The notes under the pieces: model-generated
What the model was told of the DNA's origin: nothing
What the model saw: only the letters and a program-made list of their open reading frames with translations
The model's database searches: none
Translations under genes and position numbers: made by a program
In this document: one piece after another, positions 33,912 to 47,579 of the stretch
Layout: each line of letters opens with the position of its first letter
Numbering within the stretch: the first letter of the stretch is position 1
DNA from: Aulostomus chinensis
Taxonomy: Eukaryota > Chordata > Actinopteri > Syngnathiformes > Aulostomidae
Direction of reading: 5' to 3'
Assembly: GCA_037954235.1 (NCBI GenBank)
Contig: JBBMOA010000013.1
Span: 12,824,501-12,888,500 of the forward strand
Length of the DNA stretch: 64,000 nt

Positions 33912-36552
33912 GGAACAGCTTTTGAGCGTTTGAAACAATTCCGATTTGTGTGCCGGATCAAAATATAACACAATCTTCAAAATATGGCATCGTAAGAATA
34001 AAGCAAATTTTAGACATTGGCGAAACCATGGCGTCACAAGTATGGCAACATTCACGTGTTTCTGTGACTCGAAAGTATTTTTTTTTCCGTACGCTAACAT
34101 TGAAAGAAGCAGCTGTAAATGGTGGACATGTTTTTTTGAGGGTTAGTGCCTTGAGGAAATGACTTATTAAACTATCATAATTTGATGCGTTTGATGTGAT
34201 AACATTTCTGAAAGTTGTGAAGAGAAGCAAGATTAAATGATTTTATCCTCGCTCATGTCGGCCGGAGGCTAAACTGGCTCAGCTGGCTCGTGTGCGCTCC
34301 CCCTATGAACCACACAACCAAGACCAGCCGATAATTGGAGGTAGACTTCCCCGATTACTTGTGCCACTCAGCAAGTTTCATAGGAGTGAATGAGGCATCC
34401 AGTTAAAGGCACAGCTGCACTGGCTCCTTACACCTTTGATGACTAGACTGGATTTCGTTGGCAAACCTACCAACACAGAGACAACGGACATCGTACATCT
34501 GGGTTGAACAGATCCTGACGCTCGCTGGAGCAACGTGGTACGGGCCACGAGCAGTTAAAAGGAAGTCAGGAGTAAAAACACACCATCCAGAGGGGTAAAG
34601 AAGTGATGATGGTGAGTGAGGAGTGATAGAGGGTGAAAGAGAGAGAGCGGAGTAAGAGAATTCCATTAAATTCCTTTGAAATATTAAGTAAATATATCTG
34701 TTTTCAAATACTTGTCCCATTCCCTGGGTGAAAGATCCACTATACTGAAAGATTTAGTCCATTCTGGGTTTCCACACGTGTGGACACCGAGTGCCGACTG
34801 TACGACAGAGACTCCCGAAGGCTTCTCCACGCTTTGGCGTAGAGTCCCCTCGTCTTTGCTGAAATAGCATCTCTACTCACTTGATAAATGTTGTTTTGTT
34901 GTTGTTGTTGTTTTTACAGCGCATCAATTTATGGTTGTTTCTTTTATGTTGACCAAAGAAAAGAGCTGAAAAAAAAAAAAAGACGGGATCTCCAGAGAGC
35001 CTGAAGAAAACCTCTGCAGTCATCTTTTTTCTGCATGGCTGCAGAAAGACACACTCAGGAGTGTGATGGTCAACCATGAAATGTTAGTAATATATTAAAA
35101 AGCTTTTGGAGAACTAATGTGACAGCGAAGAGAACACGACAGTTGACTAGAAGTGCATTTGGAGAAAGCCGACCTACGCCAAGGTCCATGTTACACTTCC
35201 TGTAATATTGATGGCAGTTCTTTGCGGGATCCTGCTGAAAAGACAGACGGTTTTACCCTCTTTGGCAATAATATCTTTTGCTGTATTGTCCTTTTACTGA
35301 GATCGTGTGTGTGTTTTGGCGAGAAGCAAACTTACATCAGTCCAAAAATAATGTGTGTGTGTGTGAGTCTCAAACCAACCCGATTTCACAGTAAATATGT
35401 GAAATAACCACAACCTTTTCATGATGCATTGCATTATGGTGACACGCAATGTTTAGCTGTTGTCTGTGATTAATGATAAAATAAAGTTGTTTGTGATTAA
35501 TGATAAACTAAAGCACTGTGGGATTTTGTTGCTTCACTTCCAAAGGATCGTAATCAACCATTTATTGGAATCGTGGTAAATAATTTTAACAGCCATTATT
35601 ATTTCTGTCTGTTACAAATGTTTGTTGTGTTTTTGAATTTCATCCAGTGTAAGTATGTTTACCCCTCAGGGTCACCGCAATTTTAATGATTTTAATCCGT
35701 ATTTTTTTATGGCTCACTGTTTTGTTATATTCTCATGCAATCCTGTGTCAAAAGCAGGGTTTTATTTTTATTTTTTTCCTTTTTTTCTGAATTGATATTG
35801 TTGGGATGGTGGCCAGTTTGAGGAAGGATTTCACACTGTACTTCCTCTCCTGTGGAACACAAGCGTGAGTTTCTGAGATTTTACTGGCACAGAAGACCAA
35901 TTAATATTCATGTTGTTACTCAGATATTTATCGCCCTACTAACACCGCCAGCTTATTACTGCATTTTATTTCTTTTCTTTCCTTTTTTTCCCCTCGTTTC
36001 TGAGGTCTGGTTTTGAGCTCGGCCAGATCGCCTCAGATATAGCAGCGGCAGAAACAGCTGGTTGTCAAGGGTGACCAGGAGAGTGAGCGAGAGCGGGCAG
36101 GAGAGATTTATTCTACAGTTTTCTGAGTTGCTTCTCATTTTGTTCATGGTGTGTGCTGCTCTGCTAAAATGAAAAAGGACTTGGATGGTATCTGTCTGTC
36201 TGTTGAGATAAATTCTCCTTTAGAGAACAGTTTCCATGGAAACTATATGGAGTTAAGATCTACATGGTCAGTTTTACGCCATAAACGCCTGCGTCAAGAG
36301 TTACCTGCTGATTAAATGGCTGCTGCCAGTCGTTGTCAGAAGGAAATATTTGAGGTACTGTAGAATGACCCGGTCCCCAATTCTGTGGAACCATTACTGG
36401 AATAGAAGAGACAATGAGAGGTTTTTTTCTGAGGCAGTTAGAACGATGGTGGCTGTGTCCTTGAACTTATTTTCACTTTCTCATTTCTCATTCATCCAAC
36501 CTGTTGTGTCCAGTGTTTGTTGGCGTCTCTCTGAATTTACCCCCGCATAAAT
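33912..36552. other. no gene seen
   Basis: Open frames on both strands at 33900-34230 overlap fully and have no recognised domain. T-rich and (TTG)-rich tracts lie around 34890-34920 and 35755-35790. No exon was recognised. Confidence 0.4.
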
Positions 36553-36670
36553 TACTTAAATCCATCCATCCATCCACCCTCCATACCGCTTATCCATCAA
36601 GGCTCGTGGGGGGAGGGTGGAGGCAGGGTGCACCCTGGACGGGTGGCCAGTCCGTCACAGGGTACTTAAA
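36553..36670 (-). repeat. SINE tail fragment, 5'-truncated, 8-bp target duplication
   Basis: Only the 3' end of the family 1/2 tail is present, from the ccatccatcc run through ccgcttatcc and caccctggac to cgtcacaggg. It is flanked by tacttaaa at 36553-36560 and 36663-36670, a plausible 8-bp target duplication. No tRNA head is present, so the source family cannot be told because both share this tail. Confidence 0.75.
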
Positions 36671-37986
36671 ATGCCAATTTTTAAAAAAATACAAATTAGG
36701 TGAATTTCCAAACGGTTTATCATCCAAAATCCAAGCGAAGCATTTTAGCTATTGTCATCGTTTTTCCTTCATTCAGTCAATGCTGTGTCATTAATTTTTA
36801 CATCCCAATATCCATTAGTTTTGAATTAATATTTGTGGACAGCGTTAGTTGAAAATGATCCATACTGTACAACTCATTTTTATGTTCAAAGGAGATGGAG
36901 GCAGCAGTATGAAATCCTAGTAACATAAATCCAGGAAGCTCATTTTATACTGCAAGTTAAAAAATCTGCTTGGAACGCTCATTAATTAATGCATTGAATG
37001 TGGTTGATTTAAAAACCTCAAGATGTGGGAAAAAAACAACAAAAAACATGACAAGTTATTCTTGGAAATGCTCTGAAAAAAATTTGACAACTAGCAACAT
37101 CCTTCTGCTCGTGAAGATAAAGTGATGTACTAAAAAAAAAACAACTAATGGACTTTGATGTGCAACAATTTTGTTGACTGCAGATCAAGAACGAAGACGA
37201 AAGCTTTGAGGACACCAGAATCATTAATACGCTGACAGTTACTACTAAAAAGTATTCTCTCAGGTGAAATACACACCTTACCTCACCTCACCTCACACAG
37301 ACTGACATATTCCTTCATTACAATGATGTGATCATCAGACTTTTTGATCTCGGGAACTCACATCACATCACATTGCTGCCTCAGGAATATAAAACCATGT
37401 ACGCAGCTGAAAATACTGAACTACGCTGCCTGGGCTCATCGCTGTTAAACATGCCACCGATATGTTTTTTAATAGTTGCTGGACTGCAGCAGGAAGGATT
37501 CTCTTCATCAACTGGCCGCTCACTCTTCTCATTTGCAGATGTGTTGATAATTATAAAGATAAAGAATAAAGTCAACCTTGTTCTTTAACTCGTCTTTAAA
37601 TCTTGTGTCTCAGATCTTGCAGAGCTCTGGAAGCGGCATGAAAATCATTTAGCCCAACACGACCGCAGATAGAGATCAGAATTAAAACCCACTCCAGCAG
37701 GGGAGGCAGTCGGTGTGAGAGCGCGCAATCATGCGTACCTCTGAGACTTAACTGTCAGTGTAATGTGGATGTGACACTGAGGTACTGTGTGCTGCTTCCC
37801 TTCATTTAAATGGCCTCCACTGTAATTGGTGCATTCTGTAGGTTTTACTGCGTCAGGTCTTCCTTTACGAGCCTCATTTCCTAAGATCCTCTCCAATTTT
37901 CTTTGAATCTATAAGGCAGTGAATTTACCCCGAGCTGTCACTTGTCTCAGTAAAAACAAAAACAACAATAGTTTATTTGTTAAAAT
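36671..37986. other. no gene seen
   Basis: AT-rich, with a short (CCTCA)n run at about 37279-37296. No exon or element was recognised. Confidence 0.45.
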
Positions 37987-38466
37987 GATTCTTCACCACA
38001 AAAAAAGTATATTTTGCCTTTCAAGTACTCACTAATGAGCGTCTTGAGCTCATGAAGATGTACAGTATTTTCCCTTGTAACTGCAGAACAGAGGAAGGGC
38101 TCATCCATTTCGCTTGATGCTGATGACGACTCATGGCTAACAACACCAAAACTGTCCAAAGATGTTCATTTACAAAGTCTCAAGTACATCATCCAGTATA
38201 ATCCGAGTCAGCTTTATTCAATTGTATACTCAGTAATCAACTAAACTTTGATTTGATCAAAAACTTAACCATAAAGTTAATATTTCTGACAGTTTTGCAG
38301 TTGTTAGCAATGCTAAATTGCTATATTTAGTTACAGTGGCTGGCTCATTCTGCATTCTAGAGGCACAACGAAGTCATGCAGCTGGGAGAAAAAAAGGCCT
38401 TTGGAGTCCAAGACACCTACTTGCAAATACTTGAAATGCAAAATACACTTTTTGGGTGAAGTATCT
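37987..38466. mobile_element. MITE, about 480 bp, with long terminal inverted repeats
   Basis: The left end (from cttcacc at 37991) and the right end read on the minus strand (from cttcaccc at 38461) share cttcacc, then tattttgc, then tttcaagta, and then a block ending gtcttg. This gives inverted repeats of about 55 bp with roughly 80% identity by eye. The ends match those of the 257-bp element at 5429-5685. The interior has no transposase frame, so this is a non-autonomous DNA transposon. Superfamily and target duplication could not be settled. Confidence 0.7.
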
Positions 38467-40885
38467 CTAAGGTTGATACACCCCCAAATTATCCTATGAT
38501 CTTGATGAAGTGTACGATTATCACGCTCCTTAAAGAGGTAGCAACATATGGTGTGAAGAGCAGGGGAGAGATGGTGCTGTGTGCAAGACTGTTAACATAG
38601 CAGTGAATGTGCTGCTATCAGCAAATACACAGTAAAACTTCTCAAAGCTGTGTTTGCGTTTTGTTCCCAACCGTTGTGTAAAGTAAAAGAAGTTGTGACT
38701 GTGTTAACTGTGTTAGCATCACCTCCAACCTCCCCTGTGCCTCTTCACCAGGATTCCAAGGCTAAAGCGGGAAAGGTTACCTGAATGTTATAAAACATGG
38801 TGAAGTGTTTTGTTTTCTTCATTCTGTGTAATTAGCAAGCAAAGATGAACCAATCTGCTTTTAGTCTCTCCTCTCGAACAATCCAGCTGCCGGGGACAAA
38901 ATACAAAACAACAAATTGAAGTTAACTGACTTTGTGCGTCTTTGTCATGCAATCCTTGTGTAACATCATGATTAACCAGAGGAGATGAGAAAACTCCAAT
39001 CAGTTAAATACAAATGAGGAAGAGCAAATAAAGAAGGAATATGGCAGCAGGGTGAGCGAAAAAATCCATTTTACATCACACAGGACTAAAAAATCTTTGC
39101 AGCAACTGCATCACAAACACCAGTACAGTACATACAGTAGCCTGTGCAGTTAGTAGATCCATCATTATTAAAACTGAGCCACTATTTTCCACTAGAAGAA
39201 CATGAAAGCACCATGTCATGTAGGCTGGTCGAGTCAGTGTGACCGATCAAGACCCAAACCTGAATGCAATCTGTCTCAGCTCAGCTAAGCTCGTCGGGTA
39301 CCGACTGACTCAGTGACATCAGGTTAATCTGAGTCGGTTAGCTAATGCTATAGTGGAGTGTGTGACATTATAGATATAGTGATATCCAGCTAATGCCACA
39401 TGTTGGCGAAGTTCCCCCGGCAGACACTGCAGAACATTATATTCTTGTAACACACCCGGTCAAAATCATCTCCTCAGCTGTTCTTTCTGGTGCTATTTGT
39501 AATGTATTTGACTCGTACATTGAAAATGCAGCAAAGAGTGTAAAACAAGGATTGTGTCTCAAATCAGTTGATAATAGCCAGGCTGCCTCATGATTAGGAC
39601 ATCTTGACGACTTTTTACTTTCCCTACACAACTATTGTCTCGCTCAAGACAATCAGGGAGAGCCTCGATGTTGAACCCTCTCACAGTATGAAAACTTGAG
39701 TAAAGGCGGCCCCACGAGGAGTAATTTGCTCTCGCCCCCACAACCTTGGAGCTGTTCCGCTCTCTACAGTGACTAAGGGAAATTGACGGATGTGGTAAAA
39801 TAGCTAAGTGTGTCAAAACAATGTACAAGACCGAAGGAAGTAGCCTATTTGAGGGTTATAATGCACCTCTGATCGCATCACGTATATTAACAGCCACAGT
39901 GGCATTATAAAGTGTCACTCCTGAAGCTGGACCCATCTTTTCTTGTAGCCCAAGTGGTACCTGTGCATATTTACAAGCGTCATTAAACTCCCACAATCAA
40001 CCTACACATCCATTTTCTCTCAAAGAACGTCTAATCAACCTCAGATATCCACTCCATGAAGTGCCAGGCTGTACTGTCAGGCTGAGTGGTATCTAGATAG
40101 ATGCTGCAATATGGCCTTTAAAATCAACCTGTAAATCAGCCACCAGCCCCTCTGAAATACACTTTGTAATGGAAAATATTGATATTTTTGGCATGCTGGA
40201 TGTACTGCCTCGAGAATAAATCAAGGCTCCATACTACATAGTCCTCTCCTCCTCCTCTTCTGCTTCTACCTGTCTCATTCTCTACATTTGCATATGTCCT
40301 GTGACTCCCCAGCTAGCCCAGCCACATGATGAGATCAGAGGAGCCCGACCATCTAAGTAATGGCTCTCCTTTTCTTGATTCCTCTTGGGTCCACAGCCCC
40401 TGCATCCAGTGATGTATGCTCCATGCAACGGCACTGGACAGCTCATCTCTCTCAGCCATAGGCACCTCTGAATAAGCACATCCACCCTTGGCCAATCTCT
40501 GAAATGCACTTTGGGGCTGCTGCTGGCCATGTCATTGACATCTGCAGGGAAGGAAAAGCACTGTAACCTTTTTATAGTGGCGTAATGAGTCTAAGTGTAT
40601 TAGTGGAGGATTGGAGGGAGAGATTTTCCATTTGTACAGGTTGTAAACCAACCTTTTCCTTTTTCTGCAGAGGCAGCTTAGAAATGCCGGAAAGTTGCAT
40701 CTTTAATAATAAGACTGATCTATCGCCAGGGTGTAGTTTTCTCATAGCCTGTGGAAACTCCTCCATGGCTCTTCTTCAACAATCAGTCTTAAGATTAAGT
40801 TCAAAAACTGCCCTAATGTGGAGTGTGTAATGACTATATTGATTACAGAATGAACACTGAGGAACAGCCAAAGCCAAAGCGCACC
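38467..40885. other. no gene seen
   Basis: The minus-strand frames at 40282-40530 and 40313-40495 are open in two registers but carry no domain that I recognise and no clear splice framing. The rest is AT-rich single-copy-looking sequence. Confidence 0.4.
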
Positions 40886-40930
40886 CCCCCATCCCACACA
40901 CACAGGCACACACACACACACACACACACC
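40886..40930. repeat. short C-run and interrupted (CA)n
   Basis: CA units interrupted by AGG. Confidence 0.85.
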
Positions 40931-41202
40931 AAACAGCAGAAGCCCACAGGACATGGCACTCACATAAATTATATGAAATGCCATGGACTTTCAGCCTGTC
41001 TCTCTGCCCCCCTCCCAATCTCTCCTGCTCGCTCCCCATTTGTACCCCCTCCATTTCCACTGACATTCCCCAGACAACTGATGGATATCAGTCCACGTCC
41101 TCCAGGAGACATATTCCATTATCATGCTGCCACAGTACTCATCCACATTCCCATCGCCCCTTCTAATCAATGGCGATGCAGCACAGCAGACACACGCAAA
41201 CA

Positions 41203-41203
41203 A

Positions 41204-41244
<41 letters not shown>
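41203..41244. repeat. (CA)n microsatellite
   Basis: About 20 CA units. The 144-codon plus-strand frame spanning this and the preceding array is an artefact. Confidence 0.95.
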
Positions 41245-41246
<2 letters not shown>

Positions 41247-41821
41247 TCTGTAAATAATCAAACCAACAGCTGATGACACACTTGTGTACATCCATACAGA
41301 TGGAAATCTGTGCTGCCTCTTACCTGCGTGTCTCTGTGGTGGTCCTTCCCACTGTGGTTAATGAAGACCCCCGGTTTATACAGCCATGCTCTCCTATATG
41401 GGTACACATGTGTGGGGCAGATCAGAGGTCTTCTATGTAGCTGTCAGGTTGAGATGAGGAGGGATCAAGGATCAGATAGTCCTCCCAGCTGGCAGCCCAG
41501 TCTAGCGCATCTCCTTGTGTCTCCTGCTCTCCTGGGTCATTCCTGCCAGCCCCTCAGCAACCGCAGAACCAGGGAGTGAGTCTTCGGAGGGGTGGGAGGT
41601 GCCTAAAGGAGTGAAGTGAACATGGAAGAGCGAGCGGAGCACCTCCTCCTACTACATGTCAGATTGCAACCACTGGACATGCCACAGCTCCCGTTTCCTT
41701 CCTGCGTGTTTTGTGGGTTTGCGCGTCAGTGCGGACTCCACTCTGCACTGTGTGTGTGTGCAAACACAGTCGCTTCCTTATTGCTGCCTGCAGCCGGTGG
41801 CTCTGAGATGCTGAGGCAGAG

Positions 41822-41940
41822 TGAAAGAGAGAGAGAGGGAGAGGAGGAGAAAGAGAGAGAGAGAGAGCAGGAGTGTGAGCAAAAAGGTAAAGCAAGAGAG
41901 GAAAAAAAAGAAGTGCGTGTGGGAGCGGGGGAGGGAGAAC
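41822..41940 (+). repeat. purine-rich (GA/GGA) tract
   Basis: About 120 bp of almost uninterrupted purine: (GA)n, GGAGAGGAGG and AAAGAGAG words, ending near gagggagaac. It is a homopurine tract that could be low-complexity repeat or part of an untranslated exon. Confidence 0.85.
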
Positions 41941-44678
41941 AGTGAGGGAGAAGAGATGAAGGTTTTCCCTCCCGCTCCATCTATCTATATCAATCAATCA
42001 GGCATGAATATCAGCGCCTGAGTTAATGAGTCATCCATACTGATCCCTGCGGTCATGTGTGTGTGACACAAAATGACAGGCGCAGAGGCAAACGTATGCA
42101 ACTACATGTTCCCTCTTTCATGTACATTCCTTTGAGCCCTTTGTATGCTAATGAGCATGTTTGAAACAGAAATAGCAGAGAACTTGAGCTGTGTGTGCAC
42201 AGTTTAAATGCACGCAGTCAAAAAAAAAAGGGCACGTAAATAGCGGCAAACAAGGTCCCCAGCATGTCTACAGTCCTGAGAACCTTCAGCCTTTACAGAC
42301 TACCTGCCTCCCTGAATGCTAAGGGGAATGATTGATGGGGAGGAGAGGAGAGGAGAAAGGGGAGAGGAGAGAATAAATATGAAAACTCCAGCAGTGAGAC
42401 ACTCTTCGAAAAAGAACTGAAAGGCAGGTGGTCTATTTGATTAGCTAGGAAGAAGCAGGAAAAAGAAACAAGAAAGGTGAATTTGGTGTGGCTCCGTTTC
42501 ACTGAGAATGTTTTGTTCTCTGTTATTGCTGTCTGTTCAGCTTTGGCTGCCTCAGGAATTAAAGAGAGAGGTCAGAAATGATAAAATGATGGAGAATGAA
42601 GATCAAGAGATGGAAAGAAAGGCTTCTCAAACAAAGAGAAAGAGACATCTTTCCATCAGATAAAAAAGCAGGGACATCTTCGAAGCAGGAGGTGCATACT
42701 AAACAGCCTCTTCATCTTTCTTACTTCCTTCTGAAGATAAAGAAAGATAGATCTTTTCTGTATATTTGCGTCGTTCTTATTTTCACCTCCTCAGCAGAAT
42801 CCCTCTGTATCCTTCTCTTTGTCTGGCTTGGAATTAAGTGAGCATTAGGCTCAGCTTCAAACCAAGAGTCATGTAGAAACGACAGAGGGAAAGCAGCCAT
42901 CACCCCTGTCAAGATTACAGAAAAGCTTATCTCTCGGAATCTCCGCAAACTGAATATGTCTCGACCGAAATACTGAGTGTGAGCAGTGCAGAGACTCCCC
43001 TTGCAGGATGTTTAGGCCTGCAGACACATTTGCTTGCTGCATTATGTGACTGGACTGACAGAACAGGCTACAGAGGTCGATCACAGCGCAACAGTTACAT
43101 CATATACTCCCGGAGATAATGATCAATAATTGTGTTTCCATTCATCTATTAAGTAGATTTTCAGAAAACTTTGGAAGTGTCCCAAGAAAAGGAGATGTGC
43201 ATTAGGTTAATGGGAAAAAAAACAACAACAACCCCAGTGTAAAGCAGTAATCCAAGTTGGAAGGACACAAACGGTGAAATGCAAATAGTGTCAGGCGAAT
43301 GTCGAGTGTCGGTCACATGCGAACAACTCTACTTAAAATCTTAAGTAGCTCCTGCAGGCAAGTGTAACGCAACCACAACACCTGTGGTGAAGTCGCTGGA
43401 GGACAAGCACGATGCTGCTACTGTCTGTGCTAAGCAACGCCTTTTTATTTAGCGGCAGGAGCTTTGAAACACATCTGAGACCACCGAGGACTTAATAAGA
43501 AATGAATGGACTTCAAATGCATCATACAGTACGTACTTCCAGACTCCAAAGGGCTGACTTGCATACATTCACAGAGCTAACGTGATGTGGAAACGAGGCA
43601 TTAAATTGTTACATTGAAGGAAATTAACAAGCTTGAAGCCTGTTTTGTGGTGGTGGAGATGCTACCACTATCAACTGTGGAGTCTCCATCTTTCCGTATG
43701 GGGGATTGGTACCCTCTTGACTTTACATGTGCTTGTGCATTTCTTCCAGGCCACTGAAAAATACAACAAAAATGAGGAATGAAACTGAAGGCCTTTTGAT
43801 TTTCGGTAACGTAAAAATACGTAAGCAAGTTTTTTTTGGCAGGGTATCTCACGCTGTAACGCTGCTCCTTTTCAGTGGCAGTAACACATGTAATGATTTA
43901 CTCTAATATGAATGAACTAGGCAACGCGTATTTCAGGCAAAGGATATACAAGTGAAAATGGAGAGGGGTGTTGAGGAATTACTTTCAGCTGTATGTAGTA
44001 TCGGCCATGTTTCAAAGACAAAAAGTTTGGGAAGTTCCGTGAAGACATCAGCAGCGGAAACAGCTGGTCAGTGAGATAAGTTGGAGATTGTCAAAATTCC
44101 TTTTTTCTCTCCCAAATAACTCAAAAGCCACCATAAGTGAGCACAGCACAACGGTTTGTAATAATACAGATCAAATATGCTCATGGATCCACAACTAATC
44201 ATTCAGGTACAGTGTATTTTGTATCTATTAAAGCAAACTGAAATCATGGAAAGGACTCAAAATATGCCAAGGATGTACGGTAGGTGATGGTGTTAGTTAC
44301 ACTAGCGGCGCCATTTTGACCTTTCATAGCAGGCCAGTCACAGTTGTAATTAATAACATTAATTAAGGACCTGCTCCATTTAGGTGGGCTCTTGTCTAGT
44401 ATTGTGCATGTTGGCGACACGAAATAGAACGGCACCGTAATTGGTTTTATTAATTACACCTATGTTCACCCAGCTATGACATGTCAACATGGCTTAGCCT
44501 GACTGAATCCAGGCCTGATCCCTGAGGAAGAACAGGTCTGCGCTGACCTGGGGTCTGCTTTTTAGACGAATACCTGATGCTCTAATGTAACTCTTGTTAT
44601 CTTCTGTTAAATCAGGCTTTAAGAGTGAACCGAGGCAGTGACTGTGGCAATCTTGTGGTGAAGAAGCAACCTTGTGAT
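41941..44678. other. no gene seen; (GGAGA)n run and a Sox/Oct-like site
   Basis: A (GGAGA)-type purine run lies at about 42340-42372 and a composite Sox/Oct-like motif at 42139-42152. No coding exon or transposon was recognised in the rest. Confidence 0.4.
42139..42152 (+). promoter_or_regulatory. Sox/Oct-like composite site (candidate)
   Basis: The 14-mer ctttgtatgctaat joins a Sox-type CTTTGT to an octamer-like ATGCTAAT with no spacer. This differs at two positions from the compressed Sox-Oct form CATTGTATGCAAAT. A single motif in AT-rich DNA is weak evidence; occupancy and conservation are unknown. Confidence 0.2.
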
Positions 44679-44714
44679 GTGTGTGTGTGTGTGTGTGTGT
44701 GGGGGGGGGGGGGG
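44679..44714 (+). repeat. (GT)n followed by poly-G
   Basis: About 11 GT units run straight into 14 G. Confidence 0.93.
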
Positions 44715-47517
44715 TAATTTTGCATAAAAGAAGATTGTTAGTAACGTGTTGGATGTTTGCAGCGAGCAGACAGATGGTTTTACCCATTCACTCCTGCACC
44801 CCTGGCAGACCTCAGTGAAAGAAATGCGTTGCAACCTTCAGACAGGTTTCTTTGAGTTTCATCGCCCTTCTGTACATTTATTTAACACGTATCACCTCAC
44901 ACCTCATCTCTCACTCAACCACTGATCTCACAAGTCCAGTGGAAATGTGCATCAGCTGGAAAAGTTCAAAACCAAGTTACATTGGATAGGACGGAGGGAG
45001 ACACTTTCATATGTAAAATTCATAACTGTAACTTTAGTGTTTTTATGGAAAGGATGTTTCTTTCTTGTTTTTGGCTGCAAATTCACCCAAAAAAGATGAG
45101 GTGGTGACCAGACCTCCCTGGAATGGGGGACTGGGGTTCTGCTGGCTTCTGCTAGTTCTGAGTTTCTGTAAATATTCAGACGTCAAAGGGAAGTTTGATC
45201 CATCTTTCATCTGTTGCTCTGTTTCCTGGACAGAACTCAGTTTCCTTGTGCTTGTGAAGAAGAGCCTACACAACTTTTCCGCTGTGAGATTTCAGCCCAT
45301 GAGAACTGATGCAGGCTGTCCATGTTCTTGTTGCTATGCTCACTCTTGCCATGGTGTGCATTGAACTTTTTTTTTTATACTTCTTCTAAAAAAGTTTCCT
45401 AAATCTACAAAGGAAGCTGTGCAGTGTTTCCACTAGCAACTCCTGTTGTAGAGCAGCGAAGGACTGATGATATGAAAGCAGCTTGCAAGGTGTCAGCGCT
45501 GTGGTGATATTTTGCATTAGAAATTCCGCTGTGGACACCCAGGAAGTCCAGTCGTCCACTGTGTCCCCACTGACATGCAGGTTTGGTTCCTTGCGTTGCA
45601 TCTGGCTCGGTTGCGCGTCCGTAGAGACACATTTGGGTGTATGTCGGTGGGAAGTAGATGAAAAAACAGAGGTGTCATTGTCTAGATGTATTTTGTTTTT
45701 GTTATAAAGAGTTTAACCATAGCCAACATGCGAATTTAGGTATCAGAATCTGTCAAGAAGAAAAAAAGAATCTATAACGAGATTTTTCCGCAAGTATTTT
45801 ATAAGTAATTTTTTATAAACAATCTTAATATTGATTTTGGTTTAAATGGAGGGGTCTTACTGTTCATTTAAAGCTGAAATGACACAGCAAATGCTAACGC
45901 TGAGAAAGAATACAGCCTCCAGAGAGTGTAGTAAACTTAACGCTGTGACATCACTCATCAACTGAATTTTCTCAACACTCAATTTTCTGGTGTTGAATCT
46001 GCTTCCTGGTATTCAAATGAAACGCCACACAGCGTGACATCAGAGGATTCAATAAAAGCACATCCAGTCAGGCAGACGAAGATGAGATCCTAACAAACAC
46101 AACACGCTAGCAGCGGTAACCTCGCCGCCAAAGGGCACGGAAAAGATGCTGATTGTGATCACAGGACTTGAAAGCCTTTGATCTCATCAACATGGAGGCT
46201 TTTCAGTCAATTAACCCTTTGATCCACTCTGATCCCTGTAGTTCGCAGTGCTGTGTAACAACACACATGCTCGCACCTCCCTGCAAGATAATAGCCTCAT
46301 CATCACCTTGAGCGGTCAAATTTGCACTGCAGATTTATGAGCACACGCTGGGATCTTCCTCAGCCTCTTCGTCATCTATGGGGGGGTCAAGTGTTGCACA
46401 TCATTGGATTTCATGAGTGGCTGAGCAATGAAAACAGAATGAGGAATCAGACAGTTAATATCCACATTGACCTTCGCTTGAACTGACATGACACCCGGCT
46501 CTGCCGCCTAATGACATATTGACCAGTTTGATTATGTGAAGGCTGAGCCTGAAGGGAAATCATACAGGTTTTTTTTTTGTTTTGTTTTTTTTCAATTTAA
46601 AGATCGCAATTAGAACAGAAGACATGAGAAGCATGAAAATCTTGGACAAAAAATGTCAAATTCAGCTCATAGTCATTTAACAAGCCCTTTTATTTTATAT
46701 TCCAAAGAAAATTTTGCACTTGTATGATAAATCTTGATCTTGATCTTTCTGGATAAATGGGAGACCGGAGGTGCAAGTAGTAGTTGTTTTACTTGTGGAG
46801 ACGGATGACATATATAATCATGTAGAAGTTCACATTCTCCATACAAGTATGGGGTTTATGTTATGTGCTCTTGGAAAATTTTGGAATCATTTTATGTCTT
46901 CTCTGAATCAAGGGCACAGCTTATATGCATATGCAAATACAGTTCATGTTCTGAATGCCAAAAACCATAATTTAATAATCGGCTTTTGAAAGGACAGAAC
47001 GTGAGCTTCATATTTGAGCAGATGTCATCCTGGAAACCGCGCTGGGCCTCCCAGTCTGCTTTAATCTTGAGAATGGAGCGAAAACTATGTTGTTGTACGT
47101 GTTGCTGTTCAGTGATTTTCAGCAGATTTTATCCAAACCTCCACACGTATCCCCTGAATCCCAATAAGATAAGAACAGCAGCCATGCAGTGTGTTTGTGT
47201 GTGTCTTTCTGTTTGATGTTATGTGCTGCAGTAAAGTGACAAAGATCATATGGCTAAAGGGATAAAAAGAGTTATACCGTGCTGTCTGCTACAGGATGGA
47301 TCTTGCAGCTCTCTCTGTCTGTCCATATGAAGGACTTGGCTGGTATCATCATGGGAACGAGACTAAAAATAGCCTCTGGGACTCGAACCAGTCAAAGAGC
47401 GTCACATTAGAAAGCTAAACAGAGCAACTGTGTTAGCGCAGAAGCTCCAGCTCCTGGGATTCTGCATCCCACATCAATTTGAGGCTACACAAAACAATCC
47501 TGGACATCCCCCCCTTT
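44715..47517. other. no gene seen
   Basis: T-rich tracts lie at about 45368-45376 and 46569-46591. Short open frames overlap on both strands. No recognised exon, SINE or transposon. Confidence 0.4.
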
Positions 47518-47526
47518 TGTGTGTGT

Positions 47527-47576
<50 letters not shown>
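47518..47576 (+). repeat. (GT)n microsatellite
   Basis: About 28 GT units with one AC interruption. Confidence 0.97.

Positions 47577-47579
<3 letters not shown>

Noticed and set aside
40282..40530. Minus-strand open frames as a candidate exon
   Set aside because: Two registers are open at once and I recognise no domain or convincing splice framing.
40823..41257. 144-codon plus-strand open frame
   Set aside because: It spans two CA arrays read as poly-Thr-His and has no other protein-like features.
47340..47520. Possible exon upstream of the GT array (frame 47430-47768)
   Set aside because: The frame is held open only by the GT array read as Cys-Val, and no domain is recognised on either side.
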